Part shown: positions 53,636 through 61,443 of the stretch, piece after piece | Position numbering within the stretch: position 1 is the stretch's first letter | Layout of the letters: every line of letters starts with the position of its first letter | Source of the DNA: JACVRW01 sp963826165 | Lineage (GTDB): Bacteria > Actinomycetota > Thermoleophilia > Solirubrobacterales > Thermoleophilaceae | NCBI GenBank assembly: GCA_963826165.1 | Contig: CAWGWC010000002.1 | Location: forward strand, 62,001-126,000 | DNA: 64,000 nucleotides | Direction: 5' to 3' | Program-made: the position numbers and the translations under genes | Notes under the pieces: generated by a model | The model's database searches: none | The model's input: only the letters and a program-made list of their open reading frames with translations | What the model was told of the DNA's origin: nothing

Positions 53636-55000
53636 GTGGAAGGCGTTCAGACCACAGGTGCTCGGCCGCGCAAGGGCGACGAGCTCGAGCTGCACATCGA
53701 CGCGCTCGCGTACGGGGGTGCGGGCATCGCGCGCACCGACGGGTACGTGGTCTTCGTGCGCGGGGCCATCCCGGGCGACCGGGTTCAGGCGCGCGTCGTC
53801 AAGTCGAAGCGGTCGTTCGCAGAGGCGGACACCGTGGAGCTCCTAGAGCCGAGCCCCGACCGGATCGAGCCCGCGGCCCCGCACCCGGGTGCTCCCTGGC
53901 AGGTGCTCCCCTACGAGCGCCAGCTCGCCGAGAAGGAGGCACAGGTGCGGGACGCGCTCCAGCGCATCGGTCGCTTCGAGAAGCCGCCTGTGGAGCCGAT
54001 CGTGCCGGCGGTGGAGCAGTGGCGGTATCGCAACAAGCTCGAGTACTCCTTCGGTGAGGACGAGGTGCGGGACGAGCTCGTGCTGGGCTTTCACCGGCCT
54101 GGTCGCTTCGACGTCATCGACGACGTGTCGCGCGACATCCTCGCCTCCGAGCGCGTCGATGAGCTGCGCGAGACGGTCAAGGCCTGGTGTCGCGAGCAGG
54201 GCCTCTCCACGTGGGACCGCCGTGGGCAGACCGGAGTGCTGCGCAACCTCGTGGTGCGAGAGGGCCGGCGCACCGGGCAGCTTCAGGCCCGCGTCGTCAC
54301 CAGTCCCGGGGCGAGCTTCGACGTCGACGCCCTGGCCGCCGCCGCGCCGGCCGACTCGTTTCTGTGGACGCGCGCCGCGGGCGTGGCCGAGACGACCCGC
54401 GAGGGCGACACCCAGATCGTGAAGGGCGACGCCGCGCTTCAGGAGGAGATCTCGGGCCTGCGCTTTCGCATCTCACCCGACGCCTTCTTCCAGACCAACA
54501 CCGAGATGGCCGAGCGCCTCTACGCCTCGGCCGCCGAGCTGGCCGGACTCTCGGGCCGCGAGCGCGTGCTCGACCTGTTCTGCGGCATCGGAACGATCGG
54601 GTTGGTGCTCGCTCTGGACGCGGCGGAGGTCTTCGGCGTCGAGATCGTCGAGGAGGCGGTGGCCGACGCGATCGAGAACGCGCGCCTCAACTCGATCGAC
54701 AACGCCCACTTCTTCGCCGGCGACGTGCGGCTGGCCATGCGGCCTCTACTCGAGGAGTCGGGGCCGCCCGACGTGGTGGTGGTGGATCCCCCGCGAGCGG
54801 GGTTGTCCCAGAAGGTGGTGCGGCGCGTGCTCGAGGCCGAGGCGAAGAAGATCGTCTACGTCTCCTGCAATCCCACCACGCTGGCGCCGAACGCGCGACA
54901 GATGGCCGACGCCGGCTACGAGCTCAGGACCGTCCGCCCGGTGGACATGTTCCCGCAGACGCCGCACATCGAGTGCGTGGCGCTGCTGCAGCGCGCCTAG
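53636..55000 (+). CDS. 23S rRNA/tRNA (uracil-5-)-methyltransferase, TrmA/RlmD family
   Basis: 454 residues from GTG. TRAM domain about 14-75 (LELHIDALAYGGAGIARTDG, VFVRGAIPGDRVQARVV). The catalytic domain has the SAM motif VLDLFCGIGTIGLVLAL, VVVDPPRAG and the nucleophile Cys in VYVSCNPTTLA. The four N-terminal Cys that bind a 4Fe-4S cluster in RlmD-type enzymes are absent (PHPGAPWQVLPYERQ stands where CGGCQ is expected), so it is a cluster-less form. Which RNA position it methylates is not deducible. Confidence 0.93.
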   Translation: MEGVQTTGARPRKGDELELHIDALAYGGAGIARTDGYVVFVRGAIPGDRVQARVVKSKRSFAEADTVELLEPSPDRIEPAAPHPGAPWQVLPYERQLAEKEAQVRDALQRIGRFEKPPVEPIVPAVEQWRYRNKLEYSFGEDEVRDELVLGFHRPGRFDVIDDVSRDILASERVDELRETVKAWCREQGLSTWDRRGQTGVLRNLVVREGRRTGQLQARVVTSPGASFDVDALAAAAPADSFLWTRAAGVAETTREGDTQIVKGDAALQEEISGLRFRISPDAFFQTNTEMAERLYASAAELAGLSGRERVLDLFCGIGTIGLVLALDAAEVFGVEIVEEAVADAIENARLNSIDNAHFFAGDVRLAMRPLLEESGPPDVVVVDPPRAGLSQKVVRRVLEAEAKKIVYVSCNPTTLAPNARQMADAGYELRTVRPVDMFPQTPHIECVALLQRA

Positions 55001-55190
55001 CCGTTCGTCACGGCCGCGAGGTACGACGCCAGCGCCGCCTCGTCGCCGAGACCCGCCCGCAGCGCGATGTAGCCGTCGGGCCGCACGGCGACGAGACCGC
55101 CCTCGCTGCCGATTCCGTAACGCTCGGCCACTCGGCGCTCGGGTCGACCAGCACGTTCTCGAGCCTTACGTCGGTGGCCACGGCGCGTGG
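54997..55190 (-). pseudogene. C-terminal fragment of an FAD-dependent aromatic hydroxylase-type protein
   Basis: A reading stretch ending at TAG 54999-54997 gives AERYGIGSEGG, LVAVRPDGYIALRAGLGDEA and ALASYLAAVTNG. The VRPDGYIALR core and the following ALASYL helix match the C-terminal domain of class A flavin hydroxylases (phenol/pentachlorophenol monooxygenase type). Upstream, the frame is broken (LENVLVDPSAEW in another frame) and no FAD domain is present, so this is a relic. It overlaps the methyltransferase stop tail to tail (CTAG). Confidence 0.5.
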
Positions 55191-55364
55191 CTACCCGGTC
55201 GGGTCGTCCTCGACCGAGACCTCTTCGCTCGCGTGGACGGTGCAGAGAAACGGCCCGTTCGTCTCGAGCGCGGCCTTGATCTCAGCCGCGGTCAGCACCG
55301 TGCCGCACTCGGCACAGCGGCGCTCGATCACCGGCTCGACGCCCTCTCGTTCCTCTAGATCCAT
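55191..55364 (-). CDS. small Cys-containing (zinc-ribbon-like) protein, unknown function
   Basis: 57 residues from ATG 55364. MDLEEREGVEPVIERRCAEC starts it; CAEC is followed after about 25 residues by FLCTVHAS, giving a CxxC...CxxH set that could bind one zinc. The C-terminus is acidic. It starts 6 bases after the stress-like gene's stop, on the same strand, and is likely cotranscribed. Confidence 0.6.
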   Translation of the reverse strand: MDLEEREGVEPVIERRCAECGTVLTAAEIKAALETNGPFLCTVHASEEVSVEDDPTG

Positions 55365-55370
55365 GCTCGC

Positions 55371-55793
55371 CTAGCTCTCGCTGCCCACCACGTGCGTGAC
55401 GGGCAGTCCGGTTGCCGCCTGCGCCTTGCTCGGCAGGTCGATCCGCAGCCACTTGGAGACGTGCAGCGGCAGCGTGGAGACGATCAGCTCGTCGTAGGTG
55501 TTGAAGTTGCATTCGTCCTGGATCGCGGCCAGGGCATCGCCGTCGCCGACCTTGGCCTCACCCACGTCAAGGCCCTCCTCGCGGAGCTCCTCCACGAAGG
55601 CCTTGCGATGCTGCTCGGCTTCCTCTCCTCCGGCGTGCATGTCGGCGGCCCAGGCGAGCCCGTGAGGAGTCGACGGCACCAGCAGCGTGAACTCGCAGGG
55701 TCCGCGCCCGGAGCGGGTGCGAAGCGCATCGAGCAACTCGGGCGACTCGGCCGTGCGGTTGGCCACGACCAGGACCTTGGCCCTGTCAGCCAT
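55371..55793 (-). CDS. universal-stress-like Rossmann-type small protein
   Basis: 140 residues. Begins AKVLVVANRTAESPELLDAL and ends YDELIVSTLPLHVSKWLRID and LPVTHVV, an alternating alpha/beta pattern close to Usp proteins. The canonical ATP-binding GxxGxxxxxxxxxGS motif of UspA is not present. It likely binds a ligand or protein partner; function unknown. Neighbours on both sides are on the same strand (UDG-like upstream, small zinc protein downstream). Confidence 0.75.
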   Translation of the reverse strand: MADRAKVLVVANRTAESPELLDALRTRSGRGPCEFTLLVPSTPHGLAWAADMHAGGEEAEQHRKAFVEELREEGLDVGEAKVGDGDALAAIQDECNFNTYDELIVSTLPLHVSKWLRIDLPSKAQAATGLPVTHVVGSES

Positions 55794-55813
55794 AGGCGGA
55801 GATTATCCGTCGC

Positions 55814-56467
55814 TCAATACGGAGGGAAGTCCGCGTACCAGTCGCCCAGCGCCCGGAACGCCGCCCAGAACTCGCGCTTGGCCCGCTCCTCGTCGAGCGA
55901 GCGGTCGATGTCCGGCACGACCAGGGCGTCGCAGGTGGGGGTGAAGCGCTGGATCTCGCCCGGCGTGGCCTCGAGCTCGCGCCCGAGGGGCACGCCCAGC
56001 CCGTTGAGCTCCTCGAGCGCCTCGTCACCCATGATCACCACGATGCGCGGCTGCACGATGGCCAGCTCGTCGAGCACCCGCGCCCGGCACTCGGGGGCCG
56101 AGTCGTCGGTGTCGTGCACCGGACACTTGACGAACACGGTCCCGTACACGGCCAGGGGATCGACTCCCAGTCGCTTGAAGCTTTTCATCAGCGCCGAGCC
56201 GGCTCGGCCGTAGAAGGCCACGCCCTCCTCTATCTCCGAGGGCACGGGGGCGAACTTGAGCATGAAGATGTCGGCCTGCGGGTGACCGGAGCCGAGCACC
56301 GGCATCAGGTTGCCGCGTGGGCAGTGGTTGCAGCCCTGGATGTCGCGGGTCAGGCCGTTGAGTTCCCTGATCGCCCGCTCCAGGTACTTCTCGCGGATCT
56401 CGTCGTCGGTAGCGGGCATCTGATCCGAGGGATTTGACGGATCGGCGGACGGTCCTTGTGGGCGCAT
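55814..56467 (-). CDS. uracil-DNA glycosylase family protein with iron-sulfur-type Cys
   Basis: 217 residues from ATG 56467, which overlaps the upstream gene's stop (TGATG). Family 4-like features: CNHCPRGNLMPVLGSGHPQA with the first two cluster Cys, then VFVKCPVHDTDDSAPECRAR with two further Cys, and PRIVVIMGDEALEELNG. The catalytic motifs are divergent (LKFAPVPSEIEEGVAFYGRA in place of GEAPGxxED), so glycosylase activity is likely but unproven; it may be a specialised member. C-terminus FWAAFRALGDWYADFPP is typical. Confidence 0.82.
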   Translation of the reverse strand: MRPQGPSADPSNPSDQMPATDDEIREKYLERAIRELNGLTRDIQGCNHCPRGNLMPVLGSGHPQADIFMLKFAPVPSEIEEGVAFYGRAGSALMKSFKRLGVDPLAVYGTVFVKCPVHDTDDSAPECRARVLDELAIVQPRIVVIMGDEALEELNGLGVPLGRELEATPGEIQRFTPTCDALVVPDIDRSLDEERAKREFWAAFRALGDWYADFPPY

Positions 56468-58344
56468 CACTTCTTGCCGCGCGTCTGGATGAACTTGAGC
56501 GCCTGCACGTAGAGAAGCGACTGCTTCTTTCGGACGATGTCGGCGTCGCGCAGCGACTCGAGAAACTCGTCTGGGCCGTCGAAGTCCCGCATCTTGATCT
56601 TCACCGAGCCGAGCCCCTGGGCCACGTGCGAGTCCGATCCCGCACCGGCCACGATCCGGTACTTGGCCGCGAAGCGAGCGGCCTCCTCGTTGAAGGCCGA
56701 GAAGGCCACGCGCGGGTTGAAGACCTCCATCGCGTCGATGTCCTCGACCACGTCGAGCAGGTGCTCGTAGTCGGGCACCGAGTGCATGCGGTCGAAGGGA
56801 TGGGGCACGTAGACGAGCCCGCCCTGGCGGCGAATCTCGGCGATGGTCTCCTGCAGCGTCATGCCGCGCGGGATCTTCTCTTCGATGAAGAGGCCGATCA
56901 CCTCGCCCTGGTCGGCGGTCTTGACCTCCTCGGCCACGATCACCTTGATGCCGTTGGCCCGGTCACGTGCGGCCAATGCCCCCGAGACCTCGTTGTGATC
57001 GGTGACGGCGATGGCGTCGAGTCCGACCTTCTTTGCCGTGTCGAGGAGGGTGTCGACGGGGGTGGCGCAGTCCGGCGAGTGGTCGGTGTGCATGTGGAGG
57101 TCCACGTGGATGAAGTCGCGGCTCCTCAGCCGCTCGCGTACTCCGGGCCGCCCGTCCTGGTCGTGGCGGCGCCCGGCGATGCGGTCGTAGAGCTCCTCGT
57201 AGTCGGCCGCCACGCGTGACCACTCGAGCTCCGGGTGGATCTCGGCGATGCGCTCGGCGTAGCGCGTCACCAGCTCGGGCTCCGAGACCAACCGCTCGAG
57301 CTGGGCGGCCATCGTCAGCGCGTCGCGGGGCTCGAACAGGAGGCCGAGGTCCCCCTCGCGCACGAGCTCCTCGTACTGCGGCAACCGTGAGATCACCGGC
57401 ACCGCTCCGCCGGCGAGTGCGCGCAGGACGAGCTGTGGCGCGGGCGCCGTGCCGGCCGATGCCGCCACCGCGATCGCCGCCCGCGCGATGTGCTGAGCCT
57501 CGGAGCCGTCGGCCGGGCCGGCGATCCGCACGCGGTCGCGCAGGCGGCGGGGCAGCGTGACCGACGGGGCTGACAGCGGATCGCGCAGCCAGATGGTCGC
57601 CGTCCAGTCGCGGTCCACGGGCATGCGCCGCAGGGCACGCAGGAAGAGACGCAGCGCGCCGCGCTCCTCCTCGCCCGAGAACACGATCTCGGGCGGCCCA
57701 CTGGTCGCCTCCGGGCGCTGCAACAGGTCGGCCCCCGGCAGGATCACCTCGTAACGGCCGGGGAAGTAGCGCTCGATCAGGTCACGGGTGGCGACCGAGC
57801 TCGCGGTGCGCCCGTCGAGGCGGCCGAACAGCAGCTCCACCACCTTGCGGGCGACCTGGGTGGAGACGAAGCGCTCCGTGGTGGCGTGGAAGGTGCCGAT
57901 GTTGAGGGCGCGCGAGTGCCGCAGGGCCGCGGAGCTCGCACTCGGGGCGAACGGCTCGTGCACGTGTACGAAGTCGAGCTCCACCCGGTCGAGCACATCC
58001 TCCAGCGAGCGCGACACATCGAGCGGCAGCGACACCGAGCCGCCGCGCCGAAAGGGCAGCGACTGACCCACGGCGAGCACGGAGGCGCAGCCCGGATCCG
58101 CGAACACCGCGTCGGGATCGGACTGCGCCGCGGCGATCTTCGAACGCCCTTCCCGCACGAGCTCGCGCGAGTCGGACGGAGCCACCACCACCACCCGGTG
58201 CCCCCGGGCGCAGAGCTCATCCGACAGGCGCTCGACGAACCGGTTGACCTCGTGGTGCTGCTCCCAAGGCCACGGCGTGACCTGGGCGATGGTGTAGGGG
58301 GCCACGGCGCGCAGGATACGGCCCCGCGCACCGTGCCCGCCCAT
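56467..58344 (-). CDS. fusion of GT4-type glycosyltransferase and PHP-domain phosphoesterase
   Basis: 625 residues from ATG 58344 (next base after the upstream stop); GTG 58305 (VAPYTIAQVTPWPWEQHHEV) is a plausible shorter start. Residues 15-390 are a GT4 (GT-B) domain: WEQHHEVNRFVERLSDEL, DFVHVHEPFAP, VILPGADLLQR and ELVREGDLGLLFEPRDALTM. Residues 415-615 are a PHP domain with metal-binding HVDLHMHTDHSPDC, IAVTDHNEVSGAL, VYVPHPFDRMH and GAGSDSHVAQGLG. The metal His/Asp set is complete. No signal peptide. The acceptor and the phosphoester cleaved are unknown. Confidence 0.85.
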   Translation of the reverse strand: MGGHGARGRILRAVAPYTIAQVTPWPWEQHHEVNRFVERLSDELCARGHRVVVVAPSDSRELVREGRSKIAAAQSDPDAVFADPGCASVLAVGQSLPFRRGGSVSLPLDVSRSLEDVLDRVELDFVHVHEPFAPSASSAALRHSRALNIGTFHATTERFVSTQVARKVVELLFGRLDGRTASSVATRDLIERYFPGRYEVILPGADLLQRPEATSGPPEIVFSGEEERGALRLFLRALRRMPVDRDWTATIWLRDPLSAPSVTLPRRLRDRVRIAGPADGSEAQHIARAAIAVAASAGTAPAPQLVLRALAGGAVPVISRLPQYEELVREGDLGLLFEPRDALTMAAQLERLVSEPELVTRYAERIAEIHPELEWSRVAADYEELYDRIAGRRHDQDGRPGVRERLRSRDFIHVDLHMHTDHSPDCATPVDTLLDTAKKVGLDAIAVTDHNEVSGALAARDRANGIKVIVAEEVKTADQGEVIGLFIEEKIPRGMTLQETIAEIRRQGGLVYVPHPFDRMHSVPDYEHLLDVVEDIDAMEVFNPRVAFSAFNEEAARFAAKYRIVAGAGSDSHVAQGLGSVKIKMRDFDGPDEFLESLRDADIVRKKQSLLYVQALKFIQTRGKK

Positions 58345-59733
58345 CTACTTCTTGACCCGCACCTGCTTGGAGTAGGCGGCGTAGCCCTTCTTGGACACGC
58401 TGACCTTGTACTTGCCGGGCTCGAGCGAGAAGGACACCTTGCCGGACGAGCTCGTGGTCTTCGAGCCCTTGTTGCCCTTGCCCTTCCCCTTGAACTTGAC
58501 CTTCACGCCACCCACGGTCTGGCCGGCGTCGGTCACCTTCACCACGGTCTTGCCCTTCTTGTTCTTCTTCGCGGTGAAGCCGAGGCCGGGGAGGATGCGC
58601 CGGTGCCAGGAGGCGAGGGGGCTCGGCTCCGCGTCGACGTGCGCCAGCAGGTCGAGCGGGCCGGCCGAGGCCTCGCCCACGAGGTTGTAGATCGCGCTGG
58701 TGTTCTTGGGCGGCTTGATGGAGACGATCTGACCCCACTTGGTCGCCGCCGGGTTCGAGCGGGTCGCGCGAATCGAGTTCTCGACCGTCCAGAACGCCCA
58801 CAGCCGTCCGCCGGGTGCAGCGGCCAGGGAGATGAGCTCGCCGTCCTTCTTGGTCAGCCGGATCGCTTGGCCGGTGTCAACGCGGTAGACCGAGGGGTCC
58901 GACAGGAACTGGTTGGTTCCGCGGTGGTAGCCCACGAACACTCCCGGAGCGCCGATGCGGCCGGTGATGCCCACCGGGTGGAGCGGGTAGCCGGTCGAGT
59001 TGGGGATCGACACCGGGCCGCCGGCCGGGGCAATGGGCATGACCCGCACGGGCCCGTCGTCATCGAGCGAGTTCCAGGCCGAGACCACCTGACCGCTTTC
59101 CGAGTCCACGCCGAGCTTGGGATCCGACTGCAGGCTGCCGGGCAGCTCGCCGTCGGCGGCGTTCGGGTCGAGGCCGACGTGGTAGCCGGCTCCGTCGGGG
59201 CTCGAGTCCCCCCAGATCGAGTAGAAGGTGCCGTCCTTGCCGACTGCGGCGCCGATGCCGCCGGCCGTGTAGACATCCTTGCCTGCGGCGCCGTTCTTAG
59301 ACGCTGCGCCACCAACAGTCCAGCTCGCGCCACCGTTGGCCGAGGTGGCCGTGGCCAACACGCTGTCGAACATGTTGGTGGCGGCGAAGAACGCGCGCAG
59401 GGTGCCGTCCGGAGCCACAACGAGGTCGGAGTGATAGTTGACCCCGCCGAGGACGTTGTCGTAGACCGACACTGGCCCGGAGACTGTCTTCGCGTCGGCG
59501 GAGATGGCGCTGTGCAGCAGGCTCCCTCCGCCCCCCACGTCCCGGCTCCAGCTGACGTGGAGGACGCCGTCGGGGGTGCGGGCGAGACCGGGTCGCATCG
59601 GGTTGCCGTCGTCCTGGCCCACGCCGGTGACCTGGCTCCACTTGCCGGGCGGGCCGGCCTCGGCGGCGCCCGCGGCGGCGAGCAGGACGACGGCGGCAAC
59701 GGCGGCGGTGCGGAGAGTTCTGGTGGCGGCCAT
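58345..59733 (-). CDS. secreted sialidase-like propeller protein with C-terminal Ig/regulatory domain
   Basis: 462 residues from ATG 59733 (GGAG 9 bases upstream). Signal peptide MAATRTLRTAAVAAVVLLAA, cleaved near AAEAG. Repeating blades with Asp-boxes-like turns (TSANGGASWTVGG, GKDGTFYSIWGDSSPDG) suggest a six-bladed exo-sialidase-like propeller, but no Arg triad can be assigned. A C-terminal region of about 75 residues (VVKVTDAGQTVGGVKVKFKG, SLEPGKYKVSVSKKGYAAY) is a carboxypeptidase-regulatory-like beta domain. Exported protein of unknown substrate, coupled to the GT4-PHP gene. Confidence 0.8.
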   Translation of the reverse strand: MAATRTLRTAAVAAVVLLAAAGAAEAGPPGKWSQVTGVGQDDGNPMRPGLARTPDGVLHVSWSRDVGGGGSLLHSAISADAKTVSGPVSVYDNVLGGVNYHSDLVVAPDGTLRAFFAATNMFDSVLATATSANGGASWTVGGAASKNGAAGKDVYTAGGIGAAVGKDGTFYSIWGDSSPDGAGYHVGLDPNAADGELPGSLQSDPKLGVDSESGQVVSAWNSLDDDGPVRVMPIAPAGGPVSIPNSTGYPLHPVGITGRIGAPGVFVGYHRGTNQFLSDPSVYRVDTGQAIRLTKKDGELISLAAAPGGRLWAFWTVENSIRATRSNPAATKWGQIVSIKPPKNTSAIYNLVGEASAGPLDLLAHVDAEPSPLASWHRRILPGLGFTAKKNKKGKTVVKVTDAGQTVGGVKVKFKGKGKGNKGSKTTSSSGKVSFSLEPGKYKVSVSKKGYAAYSKQVRVKK

Positions 59734-59852
59734 GCGGACGGGCTCCTTTGGAAGGTGGTGCCGAGCACCGTACGCCCGCATTCCGCGCGGGTCAGTACCA
59801 GCTGAGTCTCGGCGTGGTCTCATGGCCCTCCAACCGAGCACCCGCCGGCGAA
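59734..59852. other. 119-base intergenic spacer
   Basis: Minus-strand region between the DHFR pair (ending at 59853) and the secreted propeller gene. Apart from the propeller gene's ribosome site at its left edge, I see no hairpin, repeat or coding potential; the propeller gene's promoter is expected here. Confidence 0.4.
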
Positions 59853-60395
59853 TTACGTCAGGACATAGACGAGTTGCTGCACGCGCCCGTCGAACAGTCG
59901 TGAGTCGACGAGCTCCAGGTCGATATCGGGCAGACCGGCCAGGATCGGGTCCTCCCCCGACTCCCCGGTGATGACGGGGAACACCATCACCTCGAGCCGA
60001 TCCACCAGGCCCGCGGCGAGGAGTGCCTTGTTCATCGAGATGCTCCCGTGGGAGCGCAGCGGGACCGGCGACTCCGCCTTCAGGCGTGGGACGGCGTCGA
60101 GCGCGTCCTCCGCGATGAGCGTCGAGTTCGCCCACGTCAGCGGCTCCTCCAGCGTCCTGGAGACCACCATCTTCTGGGCCGCGTTGAGCGGCGAGTGGCT
60201 TGGATCGTCTTCCGCGGGGGCGAACCGCAGCATCAGACGGTAGGTGTTCGCCCCGAACACCAGCGTCTGATCTTTCTCGCCGTAGGTCCGGGCCCGCTGC
60301 TCGCGCAGCTCGGGGCCATCCTTGCCCCAGTAGGCAACGGGACCCGAGCCGAAACCGTCGAGGGTCATGAACAGGTCAACCGTGTACGTCGCCAT
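59853..60395 (-). CDS. dihydrofolate-reductase-family (RibD C-terminal-like) protein, copy 1
   Basis: 180 residues. DHFR/RibD-C fold: VDLFMTLDGFGSGP at the start, QTLVFGANTYRLML, KMVVSRTLEEPLTW, PLRSHGSISMNKALLAAGLV and LEVMVFPVITGESGEDP. These YyaP-like proteins bind NADPH, but the substrate is unknown. The ATG follows the stop of copy 2 directly, so both are one operon transcribed away from the ArsR gene. Confidence 0.88.
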   Translation of the reverse strand: MATYTVDLFMTLDGFGSGPVAYWGKDGPELREQRARTYGEKDQTLVFGANTYRLMLRFAPAEDDPSHSPLNAAQKMVVSRTLEEPLTWANSTLIAEDALDAVPRLKAESPVPLRSHGSISMNKALLAAGLVDRLEVMVFPVITGESGEDPILAGLPDIDLELVDSRLFDGRVQQLVYVLT

Positions 60396-61031
60396 TCACT
60401 CGCTCCACGCCGGCGTCGTGTCTGGTGTCGTTCCGTACTGCGGGCGGCCGGTCGTTCGGTAGGTCTGCACGATCACCCCGTTGGAGGTGGCCTGCGATTC
60501 CACCAGCTCGAGGGCCATGTCCGGGCCGGTTTCGGGGAAGAGCCGTGTGCCCTGGCCGATGACCACCGGGGCGAGGAAGAGACTGATCTCGTCGACCAGA
60601 TCGTTGACGAGCAGCCACCGGATCAGGGTGCCGCCGCCAGGGACCAGTAGCTCACCTTCCGGCTTCGCCTTCAGTTCGCCGACGGCGTCCGCGAGGTCAC
60701 CGGAGAGGAGGGTCGTGTCGGCCCACTGCGGGTCTTGGAGGCCGGTCGAGGCCACGTACTTGGGCTTCGAGTTCAAGGCCAGTCCGATCGCGGACCCTCT
60801 CATCTCGGGAATCGTTCCCCACGAACCAGCAAAGACCTCGTAGGTCCAGCGACCGAACAGGAAGGCGTCGACTCGGCGGTAGATCTCGTTGAGTGCCGTC
60901 TCGACCTCCGTATCGGCAAGCGGCATCGCCCACCCGCCGCGCTCGAACCCGCCTCTCCGATCCTCGTCGGCCGCACCGAGTCCCTGCATCACTCCGTCAA
61001 CAGAGACCCATGTGGTGGTGGTCAGCTTCAT
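60396..61031 (-). CDS. dihydrofolate-reductase-family protein, copy 2
   Basis: 211 residues. LTTTTWVSVDGVMQGLGAAD, DAFLFGRWTYEVFAGSW, NSKPKYVASTGLQDPQW, ELLVPGGGTLIRWLLVNDLV and FLAPVVIGQGTRLFP are the RibD-C/DHFR-like pattern. It begins 59 bases from the ArsR start on the other strand and is likely under the same operator. The reaction is unknown; reductases of this type are often linked to AHSA1/SRPBCC and ArsR genes. Confidence 0.88.
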   Translation of the reverse strand: MKLTTTTWVSVDGVMQGLGAADEDRRGGFERGGWAMPLADTEVETALNEIYRRVDAFLFGRWTYEVFAGSWGTIPEMRGSAIGLALNSKPKYVASTGLQDPQWADTTLLSGDLADAVGELKAKPEGELLVPGGGTLIRWLLVNDLVDEISLFLAPVVIGQGTRLFPETGPDMALELVESQATSNGVIVQTYRTTGRPQYGTTPDTTPAWSE

Positions 61032-61077
61032 GTTCGTGGCTCCTCCTTGGCGATCGGCTGGTCCGGTGTCTGCGGTA

Positions 61078-61101
61078 ATCTACAACCATATGGTTGTAGA
61101 T
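61078..61101. promoter_or_regulatory. 24-bp perfect palindrome over the ArsR start codon (probable operator)
   Basis: Left half ATCTACAACCAT (61078-61089) is followed immediately by its exact complement, right half ATGGTTGTAGAT (61090-61101). The ATG of the ArsR gene is the first codon of the right half. A perfect AT-richer dyad in a GC-rich genome at the start of an ArsR-type regulator strongly suggests the regulator's own operator, covering the start codon and lying between the divergent operons. Confidence 0.75.
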
Positions 61102-61443
61102 GAGCTGGCGGAGGAGGCGGTCGACGAGCTGTTTCACGCCCTGGCCGACCCGACGCGTCGCGACATCCTTCGTCGCTGCGCCACCGGCGAGCTCTCGGTT
61201 TCGCGACTCGCAGACGCGTATCCGATGAGCTTTGCGGCTGTGCAGAAGCACGTCGCCGTGATGGAGCGGGCCGGCCTGATCACCAAGGAGCGCCGCGGGC
61301 GAGAGCAGCTGGTGCACACCGACGCCGGCGCGGTCGGCCGCGTGCGGCAGGCCCTCGACGACCTCGAGACGACCTGGCGCGGCCGGGTCGACCGGATGTC
61401 TGATCTGCTTGCCCAAGACCCAACGATGAGAGGAAGCGATTGA
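61090..61443 (+). CDS. ArsR-family helix-turn-helix regulator
   Basis: 117 residues from ATG 61090. Winged HTH of the SdpR/ArsR type: ELFHALADPTRRDILRRCAT, ELSVSRLADAYPMSFAAVQK (recognition helix), HVAVMERAGLITKERRGREQ and a C-terminal helix LDDLETTWRGRVDRMSDLLA. No Cys pair for metal, so it probably senses something else or an organic ligand. Regulates itself, the SRPBCC gene (4-base overlap) and perhaps the divergent DHFR-like pair. Confidence 0.93.
   Translation: MVVDELAEEAVDELFHALADPTRRDILRRCATGELSVSRLADAYPMSFAAVQKHVAVMERAGLITKERRGREQLVHTDAGAVGRVRQALDDLETTWRGRVDRMSDLLAQDPTMRGSD

Noticed and set aside
57886..59805. Very long plus-strand open frame (over 600 codons) opposite the GT4-PHP and propeller genes
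   Set aside because: It is antisense to two genes with clear domains; the translated product is Arg/Ala/Gly-rich with no domain, as GC-rich third-position bias produces.
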